Source: Amycolatopsis sp. CA-126428
GTDB taxonomy: Bacteria; Actinomycetota; Actinomycetes; Mycobacteriales; Pseudonocardiaceae
NCBI RefSeq assembly: GCF_002904335.1
Contig: NZ_PPHF01000165.1
Coordinates: forward strand, 1 to 64,000
DNA: 64,000 nt
Reading direction: 5' to 3'
Shown here: positions 54,507 to 63,209 of the stretch, piece by piece
Layout of the letters: each line of letters starts with the position of its first letter
Position numbering within the stretch: the first letter of the stretch is position 1
The notes under the pieces: generated by a model
Database searches by the model: none
Told to the model about the DNA's origin: nothing
The model's input: the letters and a program-made list of their open reading frames with translations, nothing else
Translations under genes and position numbers: made by a program

Positions 54507-55511
54507 TCAGGCGGCCTCGGGGAGCGTGGCGGCCAGCGCGTCCACGGCCGATTCCAGCGCGGACGGGAGGTCGGTGCGGGCGCGCCAGCCGGTCGCGGCG
54601 GCGAACCGGGCCGGGTCGGTGACGAGGTCGGCGAGATCGGCCGTGACGGCGTGCGGTGGCGGGGGAACCGAGAGCACCGGGACCGGGGGCCGCCCGGTCT
54701 TGGCCGCGGCGATCGACGCGATGGAGCGGAACACGTCGCCGAGGCGGACGCCGCGGCCGGTGCCCAGCGGCCAGTGCCGGCCCGCGAGCTCGTCCGGGTG
54801 GTCGAGGGCGGCGAGGAAGGCGGCCGCGACGTCGTCCACGTGGAGCAGGTCCCGTTCGACGGTCCCGTCGTGCCACATGGTCAGCGGCTCACCGGCCAGT
54901 GCCCGGCGCATCATGGCCGCCAGCACGCCCGGGTCGGCGAAGGGGGTGCCCGGCCGGTGCCCGAAAACGGTCGGGAGGCGCAGCGAAACACCCTTCACCA
55001 CCCCGGCGGCGGAAGCCGCCTCGAGGAGCTCTTCCGCGGTCCGCTTCTGCCGGTCGTAGGTGGTGACCGGCCGATCCGTCTCGGTTCCGTCGACCGGTCC
55101 GGCCGCCGCGGCGCCGATCTGCGAGGTCGAACCCGCGAAGACGACGACCGGGCAGGTGCCCGCGCGGCCGGGGCCGGCGAAGAACCGGATCAGCTCACGC
55201 ATGACGCCGACGTTCACCAGTTCGCTGGCCGGATCGCCGTCGGCGTCGCGCCAGCCGCCGTTGTGCAGCACGAGGTGGCAGACCGCGTCCGAACCGGACA
55301 GCACGTCGCGCAGCTGCCGGGGATCGCCGAGATCGGCCTGCCGGATCTCGACGTCGGCGAGCCCGCCCGCCGGGACCGTACTGCGCCGGCGGGCGACCGC
55401 GCGCAGCCGGATCCGGCGCCGCGAGAGGGCGGCGGTGACCGCCGAGCCGACGAATCCCGACGCGCCGAGCACGGTGACCCTCGGCGGAGCGAGGGGATCG
55501 CGAGAAGGCAT
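54507..55511 (-). CDS. NDP-sugar-type 4-ketoreductase/epimerase (extended SDR)
   Basis: A 334-residue extended SDR with LGASGFVGSAV at residues 13-23, catalytic YDRQK (Y-x3-K) near 155, and the substrate-domain signature GDVFRSIASIA. It resembles NDP-hexose 4-ketoreductases that finish deoxysugars. It is the last gene of a minus-strand operon with a glycosyltransferase and an O-methyltransferase, which supports a sugar role, yet no dehydratase or nucleotidyltransferase is present. The ATG at 55511 has GGAAAGGA upstream. Confidence 0.8.
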   Translation of the reverse strand: MPSRDPLAPPRVTVLGASGFVGSAVTAALSRRRIRLRAVARRRSTVPAGGLADVEIRQADLGDPRQLRDVLSGSDAVCHLVLHNGGWRDADGDPASELVNVGVMRELIRFFAGPGRAGTCPVVVFAGSTSQIGAAAAGPVDGTETDRPVTTYDRQKRTAEELLEAASAAGVVKGVSLRLPTVFGHRPGTPFADPGVLAAMMRRALAGEPLTMWHDGTVERDLLHVDDVAAAFLAALDHPDELAGRHWPLGTGRGVRLGDVFRSIASIAAAKTGRPPVPVLSVPPPPHAVTADLADLVTDPARFAAATGWRARTDLPSALESAVDALAATLPEAA

Positions 55512-55564
55512 GGGAGGGTCCTTTCCGGACGGGGCGGGCGGCGTGCCGCCCGCCCCCGCCCCTG

Positions 55565-56476
55565 TCAGGCGGCGCCGGTGCGCTGGTACAGCGCCTGCCG
55601 GTAGTAGCTCCACGGGACCACGGGAGCCACCTCGACGAGCTCCCAGGAACCGTCCGGCCGGTAGGCGTCGGTGAACGCGCCCACCTGTCCTTCGATCGCG
55701 TCGCTGTCGTGGACGTCGATGACGTCCCGCAGCAGGCCGGTCTGCAGGGCGAGCTGGACCACGTCGTCGCCCTGGGCGTGGTCGTCGAGGCTCTTGTCGA
55801 GGTACTTGGCGACCGGGTTGTTCACGTACAGCCGCCGGCACCGGTCCGCGATCAGCGCGAGGTAGTTCCGCACTGTCGTTTCGTCCATTTCGGCGAAGGA
55901 ATCGATGTTCACGCACAGGTCGAAGACGGGCTCGGTGTACAGCTCGTCCGCGTTGTCGGCCAGCACGAACCGGATCTTGGCGAACCGCTCGTCGTCCAGC
56001 ACCTGCCGCAGGTAGTCCTCGGCGAGCGCCAGGGAGTTGGGCAGATCGACGATCGTGTAGGAGGCGACGTCGTGGTTCGACAGCACGGCGTGACAGGTCC
56101 GCCCGTAGCCCGCGCCGATCTCGAGCACGGCGCACCCGTCGAGGTCGACGTGCTTGCCGAGGAACGCCAGTTCGAACGTCGCCTGCAGGTAGTCCATGCA
56201 CACCGGCTCGCCGTGGCAGCGGACGCTGATCGGATCGCCCACTTCCCGGTTGCGGATGGCGCGCAGCCGGGTCAGGTTCGCCTCGTCGAGCCCGGAGGCG
56301 AGGTGGTAGATCAGCGCCTTGAGGTACCGGACGCCGTTCGCCCGCGGATCCCACAGCGCCAGCTTGTAGTTCACCGCGCCGGACTTGAACCCGTGGAGAT
56401 CACCGGGAACGTGCTCGACGACGTTGGCCTGGTTGTTGTATGTCCATAGTGGACTACGTCCGTACTTGGCAGTCAT
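55565..56476 (-). CDS. Putative sugar O-methyltransferase
   Basis: A 303-residue SAM-dependent methyltransferase of the putative sugar O-methyltransferase type. The SAM-binding VLEIGAGYGRTCHAVL (motif I) is near residue 123. It is followed by YTIVDLPNSLALAEDYL and an acidic NIDSFAEMDE post-motif that probably holds the metal or catalytic acid. The start at ATG 56476 has GGAG five bases upstream and gives a clean N terminus; longer readings run into the BBE gene. Its neighbours are the ketoreductase and the BBE oxidase in the same operon. Confidence 0.78.
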   Translation of the reverse strand: MTAKYGRSPLWTYNNQANVVEHVPGDLHGFKSGAVNYKLALWDPRANGVRYLKALIYHLASGLDEANLTRLRAIRNREVGDPISVRCHGEPVCMDYLQATFELAFLGKHVDLDGCAVLEIGAGYGRTCHAVLSNHDVASYTIVDLPNSLALAEDYLRQVLDDERFAKIRFVLADNADELYTEPVFDLCVNIDSFAEMDETTVRNYLALIADRCRRLYVNNPVAKYLDKSLDDHAQGDDVVQLALQTGLLRDVIDVHDSDAIEGQVGAFTDAYRPDGSWELVEVAPVVPWSYYRQALYQRTGAA

Positions 56477-56490
56477 GGCTACTCCATCGA

Positions 56491-58104
56491 TCAGCCGGGG
56501 AGTTCGATCGACAACGTGTGGTGGAAGATGTTCCGCGGGTCGTAGCGCTTCTTGATCTGTTGCAGCCGGGGGTAGTTCCCCTTGTAGTACAACGTCTGCC
56601 AGCCGACCCCCGAGGTGTTCAGCGCCGGGTCGGCGAGGTCGTTGTCGGCGTAGTTGATGTAGCAGCCCGCGTTGGTCTCGCCGGGGACCGGTACCCCACC
56701 GGTCGAGGCGTAGACCTCCCGGTAGAACTTGCGCACCCAGGCCAGGTGCCGGGCGTCGTCGGCCGCCGACTCCCACATCCCGGTGCTGAAGACCGCCCGC
56801 AGGACGGCGTCGCGGGTGCTGGTCGCGGTGGCGTCCGGCGCCGGCGCGTTGACCTGGCCGCCGTACCCGTTGAGGGAGAAGAACGCGGCGGGGTTGGTGT
56901 AGTCGGTCGAGCCGATGTGCCGGTAGATCGTGGCCAGCTGCGCGTCGTCGAAGCCCTTGCGCAGGTCACCGCCCTTGTGCTTGTACCGGCCGTTCACCTC
57001 GTCGGGCGGCCAGCCCTGCTGGGTCATCCACGGCACGACGGACACCGCGTCGGAGACCGGCTTGACGCCGGTCCCGGCGAGGACGGCGTCCACGTGGCTG
57101 TTCAGCAGGGTGTCGGCGCCGGGCACGTCGTCGTCGATCACCGCGACCATCCAGGCCTCGCTGGCGGACCGGTGGCTGACGTTGAGCACGCTCCAGAGCT
57201 TCGTGGCGGGGGTGCCCGGCGCGCTGTTCCGCTCGTACCACGTGCTGAAGTTACGGATGATCTTGGTGAGTGCCGCTTCCGTCAGCGTGTCCCACGACCA
57301 GGTGACGTTGCGGCGTCGCCCGGCACGCAGCCCCTTGGGCATCAGCAGGCCGGGATCGGTCGAGGTGACCCCCGGCGAACGCAGCCAGTACCTGGTCACG
57401 ACACCGAAATTGCCGCCGCCCCCGCCGCTGTGCGCCCACCAGAGGTCGCGGTTCGGGTCGTCCGGTTCACGGGTGGCCACGACCGCGCGCGCCTTGCCCG
57501 ACTGGTCGACCACCACCACTTCCACGGCGTAGAGGTGATCGGAGACCATGCCGTAGCGGCGGCTGAGGTGCCCGTAGCCGCCGCCCGCGAAATGTCCCCC
57601 GGCGCCGACCTGGAAGCACGAACCGCCGGGAATCGTGATGCCCCAGCGCTTGAAGAGGGTGCGGTACACCTGGCCGAGCGTCGCGCCGGTCCCGACCTCG
57701 ATCGCGTTGCGCTTCGTGTCGTGGCGGATCTCCGACAGCTGTGACAGGTCGAGGAGCACCTCGATGTCGGGCGAGGACGTGAAGTTCTCGAAGCAGTGCC
57801 CGCCGCTGCGCGGGACGATGCGTTTGCCCGCGGCGACGGCTTCGTTGACCACGGCGACGACCTGTTCGGTCGAGCCCGCCAGCCGGACGGCACCGGGTTT
57901 GGGGGTGTAACGCGTGTTGTAGACGTCCTGAAGGCTCGGGTAGCGCGGATCCGCGGGGGTCACCGTGACCGGCCCGAAGTCCGGGCCGCAGCCGGTGCCG
58001 TCCGCCGCCGGTTCCGCGGCGGCCGTTCCGGTGCCGCCGATGCCGAGCGCGACACCACCCAGTACGGCGCTCGTGAGGAAGCCCCGCCGTCCTAACTCGG
58101 TCAT
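56491..58104 (-). CDS. Secreted BBE-type FAD-linked oxidase
   Basis: A 537-residue berberine-bridge-type oxidase with a Tat signal (GRRGFLTSAVLGG, then AAAEPAADG). The FAD is probably attached twice: through the His of RSGGHCFENF and the Cys of GGSCFQVGAGGHFAGGGYG. The C-terminal BBE segment (CYINYADNDL...YDPRNIFHHTLSI) is present. Such enzymes oxidise sugars or phenols after export, for example on glycosylated polyketides. The ATG at 58104 is chosen because GGAGGAAACGAAAGC precedes it. It lies between the glycosyltransferase and the methyltransferase. Confidence 0.9.
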   Translation of the reverse strand: MTELGRRGFLTSAVLGGVALGIGGTGTAAAEPAADGTGCGPDFGPVTVTPADPRYPSLQDVYNTRYTPKPGAVRLAGSTEQVVAVVNEAVAAGKRIVPRSGGHCFENFTSSPDIEVLLDLSQLSEIRHDTKRNAIEVGTGATLGQVYRTLFKRWGITIPGGSCFQVGAGGHFAGGGYGHLSRRYGMVSDHLYAVEVVVVDQSGKARAVVATREPDDPNRDLWWAHSGGGGGNFGVVTRYWLRSPGVTSTDPGLLMPKGLRAGRRRNVTWSWDTLTEAALTKIIRNFSTWYERNSAPGTPATKLWSVLNVSHRSASEAWMVAVIDDDVPGADTLLNSHVDAVLAGTGVKPVSDAVSVVPWMTQQGWPPDEVNGRYKHKGGDLRKGFDDAQLATIYRHIGSTDYTNPAAFFSLNGYGGQVNAPAPDATATSTRDAVLRAVFSTGMWESAADDARHLAWVRKFYREVYASTGGVPVPGETNAGCYINYADNDLADPALNTSGVGWQTLYYKGNYPRLQQIKKRYDPRNIFHHTLSIELPG

Positions 58105-58200
58105 GCTTTCGTTTCCTCCCATGTATTTCCGGACGGCCGGCGGTGCCGATCGCCCGGGTCCCCAGCCGCGCCGGGAATGCTCCGGCGCGGGTCGTCGTGC

Positions 58201-59484
58201 TCAGTCACGGGTGCGGTGGGCCAGGGTGAGCCGCTCCAGCACGGGTACCAGCTCGTGCGGGGTCGGCAGGCTCAGCGTCTCCCGGCGCAGCCGATCGGCA
58301 CCGGCCTGGAACGACGGATCGTCCAGCACCCTGGCCAGTTGTTCGTGGAGCAGCGGGGCGGTCAGCTGGTCGGCGTCGGCGACGTAGACTCCGGCGCCGC
58401 GGTCTTCGACCGCGTTCGCCATGGCCACCGAGCCCCACCACTTCTCGCTCCAGTACACGTTCGGCACGATCAGCTGCGGCACCCCGTTCGCCACGGCCCC
58501 CGCGAAGGTGCCGGCGCCGCCGCTGTGCACGACGGCGGAACAGGTGGGCAGCAGGAGGTTCAGCGGGGCGAAGTCGACGACGCGGACGTTCCGCGGGATG
58601 GTGGCGTGGCCGAGCTGCTTGGCGTTCAGCGTGGCCACCACTTCGACGTCGAGGTCCGCCACGGCGGCGAACAGGTCATCGGCGGTGGCGGCGACCCCGT
58701 GGTCGTCCTCGCGGTGCGCCAGGCCGAGGGTGACGCAGACGCGCCGGCGGGCCGGCGGCTCGAGGAGCCAGTCCGGCGTGCGGGCCGGCCCGTTGAACGG
58801 GAGGTGCCGCACCGGGAGGTAGTGCACACCGGGGGGCCGCCAGACGCACGACGGCATCGGGATCACGGTCCACTCACCGAGCGCGATCTGTTCGTCGAAC
58901 GATTCGCCGTGCCGCCGGAGGATCGGGTCCAGCCAGTCGCGAAGCGGATCGGGCTTCCCGGCGGGCCACCGGCCACCGCCGGCCGCGGTGACGGCGCCGC
59001 GCAGCTGGGCGAGCCCGTCCGCGCCGAAGAGCATCCGCGCGTGCGCCGCGCCACAGATCCTGGCCGCCACGCCGCCGGCGAACATGAACGTGTCGGAGAT
59101 GATCAGGTCCGGCCGCCAGTGCCGGGTGAAGGCGATCAGGTCCTCGAACGTCGAATCGGAATGGAACAGCGATTGCCAGCCGAGGACGTTCGACTCGAAC
59201 TCCGCGAGCGGATCTTCGATCCCGTAGTCGCTCTGCACGGCGTTCTGGCGGGGCTCCGGGGTACCCGGTGTCCTCTCGGCCGGCTCGGCCGCGGCCATCC
59301 GCTCGCGGAGGGCGAGCACGTCGCCGACGGGTACTCCGGCCAGGCCCGCTTCGGCGACGTCGCCGGCGATGTCCGGCGCGCTCGCGACCCGGACTTCGTG
59401 TCCGGCGACGGACAAGGCCCACGCGAGGGGAACCTGCACGTAGAGGTGGGACCGGAATGGCGCGGTGACGAACAGGATGCGCAT
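58201..59484 (-). CDS. GT1-family glycosyltransferase (antibiotic type)
   Basis: A 427-residue GT-B enzyme of the macrolide/aminocoumarin antibiotic type. The N terminus MRILFVTAPFRSHLY carries the acceptor-domain start. The C-terminal donor site is VVHSGGAGTFAGAVANGVPQ (His-x-Gly-Gly and the Gln). The middle GLAHREDDHG region is typical. It would transfer a TDP-deoxysugar onto the cluster product. The ATG has GGAAGGGAC upstream. It is the promoter-proximal gene of the minus-strand tailoring operon. Confidence 0.9.
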   Translation of the reverse strand: MRILFVTAPFRSHLYVQVPLAWALSVAGHEVRVASAPDIAGDVAEAGLAGVPVGDVLALRERMAAAEPAERTPGTPEPRQNAVQSDYGIEDPLAEFESNVLGWQSLFHSDSTFEDLIAFTRHWRPDLIISDTFMFAGGVAARICGAAHARMLFGADGLAQLRGAVTAAGGGRWPAGKPDPLRDWLDPILRRHGESFDEQIALGEWTVIPMPSCVWRPPGVHYLPVRHLPFNGPARTPDWLLEPPARRRVCVTLGLAHREDDHGVAATADDLFAAVADLDVEVVATLNAKQLGHATIPRNVRVVDFAPLNLLLPTCSAVVHSGGAGTFAGAVANGVPQLIVPNVYWSEKWWGSVAMANAVEDRGAGVYVADADQLTAPLLHEQLARVLDDPSFQAGADRLRRETLSLPTPHELVPVLERLTLAHRTRD

Positions 59485-59802
59485 GAAGTCCCTTCCTTGC
59501 CTCGCCGCGTGGACAACGGCGCTCGAACCTTGCGTTCAGTCTGTCGACGGGCCCCCCGCCGCACGTCTCGGAGATTGCGCTCTCGGCGGCCGGGAAGCCG
59601 ATCGGTTCTTCCCGGTTGCGTATTCACCGGTCCGCTGTTTTCGAAGGTTCTCGGTGGCTCGGGGCTGCGATACGCTGCCGGTGCGCCGACGGACGTGCGA
59701 TCTGTTTTGCTTTCCGTCAAAGAAAGAGCGCTCGAGACGCGCTCGTTCGTGCCGGGAGCGGCGCGCCGTTCCCTTGATTCCTGTGAAGGGGAATACTTCA
59801 AT
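59485..59802. promoter_or_regulatory. Divergent promoter region, tailoring operon/dioxygenase
   Basis: No gene is seen in these 318 bases. It must hold promoters for the glycosyltransferase operon (leftward) and the StrG-like dioxygenase (rightward). It is less G+C-rich than its neighbours, with TTTTCTTT-like patches around 59705-59720, but I cannot point to a specific operator. Confidence 0.4.
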
Positions 59803-60489
59803 ATGCAGCCCACTGTGTATCAATACGACGCGAAGAAATTCGATTTCGGAGAGCCGCTGCGCCGGATCTACGGGACCGAGGACCTCGGGACGCTGAAGCC
59901 GGACGTGCCGCTGGACGTGCTCACCTGGGAGACGGACCAGGCCACCGCGTTCCACGCCAAGTTCTACGACGCCTTCGAGTCGCAGGTGCAGGATCTCTAC
60001 CGCCGGTTCGTCGCGTCCTTCGCGCCCGAAGTGCTGGGCACCACGGACTTCTGCTTCCAGCGGGTGCCGACCTTCCGCGTCCACTTCCCGGGGAACGTCG
60101 CGGTCGGCTCCTTCCACACCGACGGGGACTACAACCACGGTCAAGGCGAGGTCAACTTCTGGGTCCCGTTCACGCAGACCTGGGACTCGAACTCGGTCTG
60201 GATCGAACGGGACCTCGGCGCGGGCGATCACCGGCCCGCCGAGCTCAGCCCCGGCGAGGTGCTCGTCTTCGACGCGGTGAACTGGAGCCACGGCAACAAG
60301 ATCAACGAAACCGGGCGGACGAGGGTGAGCTTCGACTTCCGGTGCATTCCCCTCGCCGACTACCAGCCGACGGAAAAGCGCACCGTGGACGCGGGCCGGG
60401 GACTGTGGATCGGGGAGTACTTCGACGTGTTCGACCCGGCCGGCCCGGACAGCGCGCCCGGGACGACGAGCCGGGACCTCCGGTCCTGA
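59803..60489 (+). CDS. StrG-like 2-oxoglutarate/Fe(II)-type dioxygenase
   Basis: A 228-residue protein similar to streptomycin-cluster StrG-type proteins, which belong to the 2OG-Fe(II) oxygenase fold. The iron-binding His-x-Asp is in SFHTDGDYNH near residue 110, and the distal His and 2OG-binding Arg are in WSHGNKINETGRTRVSFDFR near 180. It would hydroxylate or desaturate an unknown substrate. ATG 59803 has AAGGGGA about 11 bases upstream. It stands alone on the plus strand, divergent from the glycosyltransferase and convergent with the dehydrogenase gene. Confidence 0.72.
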   Translation: MQPTVYQYDAKKFDFGEPLRRIYGTEDLGTLKPDVPLDVLTWETDQATAFHAKFYDAFESQVQDLYRRFVASFAPEVLGTTDFCFQRVPTFRVHFPGNVAVGSFHTDGDYNHGQGEVNFWVPFTQTWDSNSVWIERDLGAGDHRPAELSPGEVLVFDAVNWSHGNKINETGRTRVSFDFRCIPLADYQPTEKRTVDAGRGLWIGEYFDVFDPAGPDSAPGTTSRDLRS

Positions 60490-60510
60490 TCGGGACGATC
60501 CGGAAGTTGA

Positions 60511-60557
60511 CGAAGGCCACCGGGAACGACCTCGACCGTCGTTCCCGGTGGCCTTCG
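60511..60557. terminator. Bidirectional terminator, 20-base perfect stem
   Basis: The arms CGAAGGCCACCGGGAACGAC (60511-60530) and their complement (60538-60557) with a seven-base loop CTCGACC lie in the 78-base gap between the convergent dioxygenase and dehydrogenase genes. Confidence 0.9.
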
Positions 60558-60567
60558 CGCTGGGTGG

Positions 60568-61611
60568 CTAGTGGTAGGTGACGACGGCGCGGAAGCGCAC
60601 GTCGCCCTTGCCCGCCTTGTCGACGGCGTCGGCGACCTGGTCCATCGGGAAGGTCTCGATCAGCGGGCGCACCTTGCCCGCCGCCACCAGCTCGAGCGGC
60701 TTGCCGAGCTGGCCGATGCCGTTGTGGGTCGATCCGATGACCCGCTGGCGGCGGGCCCAGAACGGTGTCGCGGGATCGATGGTGAACGAGCCGGCCGGGT
60801 CGATGGTGGCGAGCACGATGCGGCCGTTGACCCGGAGGCCCTGCAGCATGTCCGACGCCGCTTCGTAGGAGGTCCCGGTCACCAGGACGACGTCCGCTCC
60901 GCCCGCTTCGAGCAGCTCGGCGCCGGACGAGACGACGAGGTCGGCACCGAGTTCACGCGCGATCGCGTGCTTGTCGGGGGAGTGGGTGACCGCGACGGTC
61001 TCGTAGCCACAGGCACGGGAGAACTGCACGGCGAGGTGCCCGAGCCCGCCGATGCCCAGTACCGCGACCCGTTCGCCGGCCGCGGGCTCGCCCGCCAGCA
61101 AGGCGCTCCACGCGGTGTAGCCGGCGCACAGCATCGGAGCGGCGACGTCGTAGCCGACCTCGTCGGGCAGCAGCACCGTGGACGAGGCGGGCACGACCAG
61201 GTACTCCGCGTGTCCGCCCTGCGCCGTGATCCCGGTCATCTTCGGTGCCGCGCAGCTCATCCCGGTCTGGCCGGTGACCGGCAGGCCGAGCGCGCAGTAC
61301 TCGCAGCGGCCGCAGCCGGCCTGCACCCAGGTCGAACCGACCCGGTCGCCGACGCGGCGTGCGGTGACTCCCGCCCCGGTCTCGACCACTTCGCCCGCGG
61401 CCTCGTGACCGACCACGACCGGATCCAGGTCGGGGAAGGGAAACATGCCCCGGGTGAGGTAGACGTCGTTGTGGCACACGCCGCAGGCGTGCACCCGGAT
61501 CAGCACTTCACCGGGGCCGGGCCGCGGGATCGGCACGTCCCGGATCTCCCAGCGGGCGTTCACCTCGGGGACGACGGCGGCCTTCATGGTGCCTTCGGTG
61601 CTGGCGTTCAT
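60568..61611 (-). CDS. Zinc-dependent alcohol dehydrogenase
   Basis: A 347-residue medium-chain dehydrogenase of the AdhP type. The catalytic-zinc Cys is in CGVCHNDVY, with GHEAAGEVVETG following. The structural-zinc tetrad CGRCEYC...C is near residue 100, and the NAD(P) motif GIGGLGHLAVQ near 175. It would oxidise or reduce an alcohol or aldehyde. ATG 61611 has GGGAG nine bases upstream; ATG 61587 is an alternative. It follows the P450 by 23 bases, so hydroxylation plus dehydrogenation of one substrate is a natural pairing. Confidence 0.9.
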   Translation of the reverse strand: MNASTEGTMKAAVVPEVNARWEIRDVPIPRPGPGEVLIRVHACGVCHNDVYLTRGMFPFPDLDPVVVGHEAAGEVVETGAGVTARRVGDRVGSTWVQAGCGRCEYCALGLPVTGQTGMSCAAPKMTGITAQGGHAEYLVVPASSTVLLPDEVGYDVAAPMLCAGYTAWSALLAGEPAAGERVAVLGIGGLGHLAVQFSRACGYETVAVTHSPDKHAIARELGADLVVSSGAELLEAGGADVVLVTGTSYEAASDMLQGLRVNGRIVLATIDPAGSFTIDPATPFWARRQRVIGSTHNGIGQLGKPLELVAAGKVRPLIETFPMDQVADAVDKAGKGDVRFRAVVTYH

Positions 61612-61634
61612 GCTTGGTTACTCCCTTTCCGGCG

Positions 61635-62858
61635 CTAGGCCTGTGCCTGCCCGGTGAGCCGGACGGGCAGGGTTTCCCGGCCATTCATGATGAATGTCCC
61701 CTGGGGCTCGAGTTCTTCCGGTCGCACGGCGAGGTCGAGGTTCGGAAAGCGTTCGAACAGTGCCGACAGCGCGATCTCCGTTTCCAGCCACGCCAGCGGC
61801 GAACCGATGCAGCGGTAGATGCCGTGCCCGAACGACAGGTTCGTCTTGTCCTGCCGGGTGACGTCGAACCGGTCGGCGGTCTCGCCGTGCACCTCGGGGT
61901 CCCGTCCGATGCCCGCGAAGTGGATCAAAACCGGGCTGCCCTGGGGAATGGTGGTGCCGGCGACCTCGACGTCCTCCACGGTGAACCGGAACGGCAGGTG
62001 CGCGACGGGGGCGTCGACCCGGAGGGTCTCCTCGATGGCCGCCTGCCACGGCACCTGTCCGCTCAGGACCAGGTGGGCCTGCTCGGGATGGGTGAGCAGC
62101 GCGGCCGTGGCGTTGGTGACGAGGTTCATCACCGGCGTGGTTCCGGTCGCCAGGAGCAGGTGCAGGGTGCCGACGAGCTCCGAGTCGGTGAGCCGCGAGC
62201 CGTCTTCGTGGGCGGCGATGAGGTCGGACGTCAGGTCGTCGCCGGGGGAATTCCGCTTGCTCGCGACGAACTCGCGCATCTCCTCTTCCCACTGCACGAC
62301 GTTGGCCGCGGCTTCCTCCGGGCTGATCGTGGTGTCGGCGTTGACCTCCCCGCCGCGCAGCATCTGGGCCCGTGACTCCGCCGGGACGCCGAAGAGGTCG
62401 CAGATCACCTGTGCGGGCAACGGGTGGGCGTAGTGGGCCCGGAGGTCGGTCACCTCGCCGGTGGGGAGCTGGTCGAGCAGCGTGGTGGCGATCTTCTCGA
62501 TGCTGGTGCGCATCGCCTCCACCCGGCGCGGGGTGAACGCCTTGGCGGTCAGCTTGCGCAGCCGGGTGTGGTCGGCGCCGTGCTTGGTGGTGAGGTTGTC
62601 CATCAGCACCCAGCCGATGAGCGGGAAGTCCTCGCCGATCTCACCGCGGACGTAGGCTGTCCAGTGTTTGCGGGGATCCTTCGAGAAACGGTGGTCGGCC
62701 AGCACCTGGCGCGCGGCCTCGTGGCCGATGACCGAGTAGGCCGGCACGCCGCCGGGTAGCTCGATCTGCGCTACCTGCCCGCGACTCCTGATCTGCCTGG
62801 CTTCGGCGTGGATGTCCTTGCCGGTGCGGTCGATGGCCAAGGGTTCACGGCTTTCCAC
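61635..62858 (-). CDS. Cytochrome P450 with atypical I-helix
   Basis: A 407-residue bacterial macrolide-type P450. ExxR is in EETLRVDAP and the heme Cys in FGHGIYRCIGSPLAWLE. The I-helix reads ATGTTP (residues 237-242) where the usual motif is AGxE/DT: the conserved acid is replaced by Thr240 while Thr241 remains. This may alter proton delivery or mark a specialised reaction. GTG start at 62858 with GGAGG six bases upstream. It lies 23 bases before the alcohol dehydrogenase in one operon. Confidence 0.9.
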   Translation of the reverse strand: MESREPLAIDRTGKDIHAEARQIRSRGQVAQIELPGGVPAYSVIGHEAARQVLADHRFSKDPRKHWTAYVRGEIGEDFPLIGWVLMDNLTTKHGADHTRLRKLTAKAFTPRRVEAMRTSIEKIATTLLDQLPTGEVTDLRAHYAHPLPAQVICDLFGVPAESRAQMLRGGEVNADTTISPEEAAANVVQWEEEMREFVASKRNSPGDDLTSDLIAAHEDGSRLTDSELVGTLHLLLATGTTPVMNLVTNATAALLTHPEQAHLVLSGQVPWQAAIEETLRVDAPVAHLPFRFTVEDVEVAGTTIPQGSPVLIHFAGIGRDPEVHGETADRFDVTRQDKTNLSFGHGIYRCIGSPLAWLETEIALSALFERFPNLDLAVRPEELEPQGTFIMNGRETLPVRLTGQAQA

Positions 62859-63209
62859 AGGGTACCTCCGGTGGTTCGTTGCGTCCGATCGGGAATGACG
62901 CCGTGTTCGCGCCGGCCGCGTGTGCCCGGTGCGGCGAAGTTCTGCGCCAGACTTTAGGCGGGCCGCGGTGCCGGCTGTTGTCCCAGATTGCCGGGTTTGC
63001 TTGTCACCCACCATTTCCGCTGCCGGGAGGGACCGGAGAGGGCAACCGGCGAGATGCGGCACCGCGCCGTGCGGACGACGATGACCGTGCGGATGGGCTA
63101 CTGCCGTTCGCGCACACGCACGCCATGGTCCGTCGGCGTGTCCGGCTCCCGCGGGTATCCCCACCGGCGGCCAGGCGTCCGACGGCCGAGTGGGAGGAGT
63201 CGACCACAG
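62859..63209. promoter_or_regulatory. Divergent promoter region, P450-ADH/DUF2306
   Basis: There is no credible gene in these 351 bases. The region lies between the minus-strand P450 operon and the plus-strand membrane protein and must carry both promoters. I see no clear operator or repeat in it. Confidence 0.4.
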
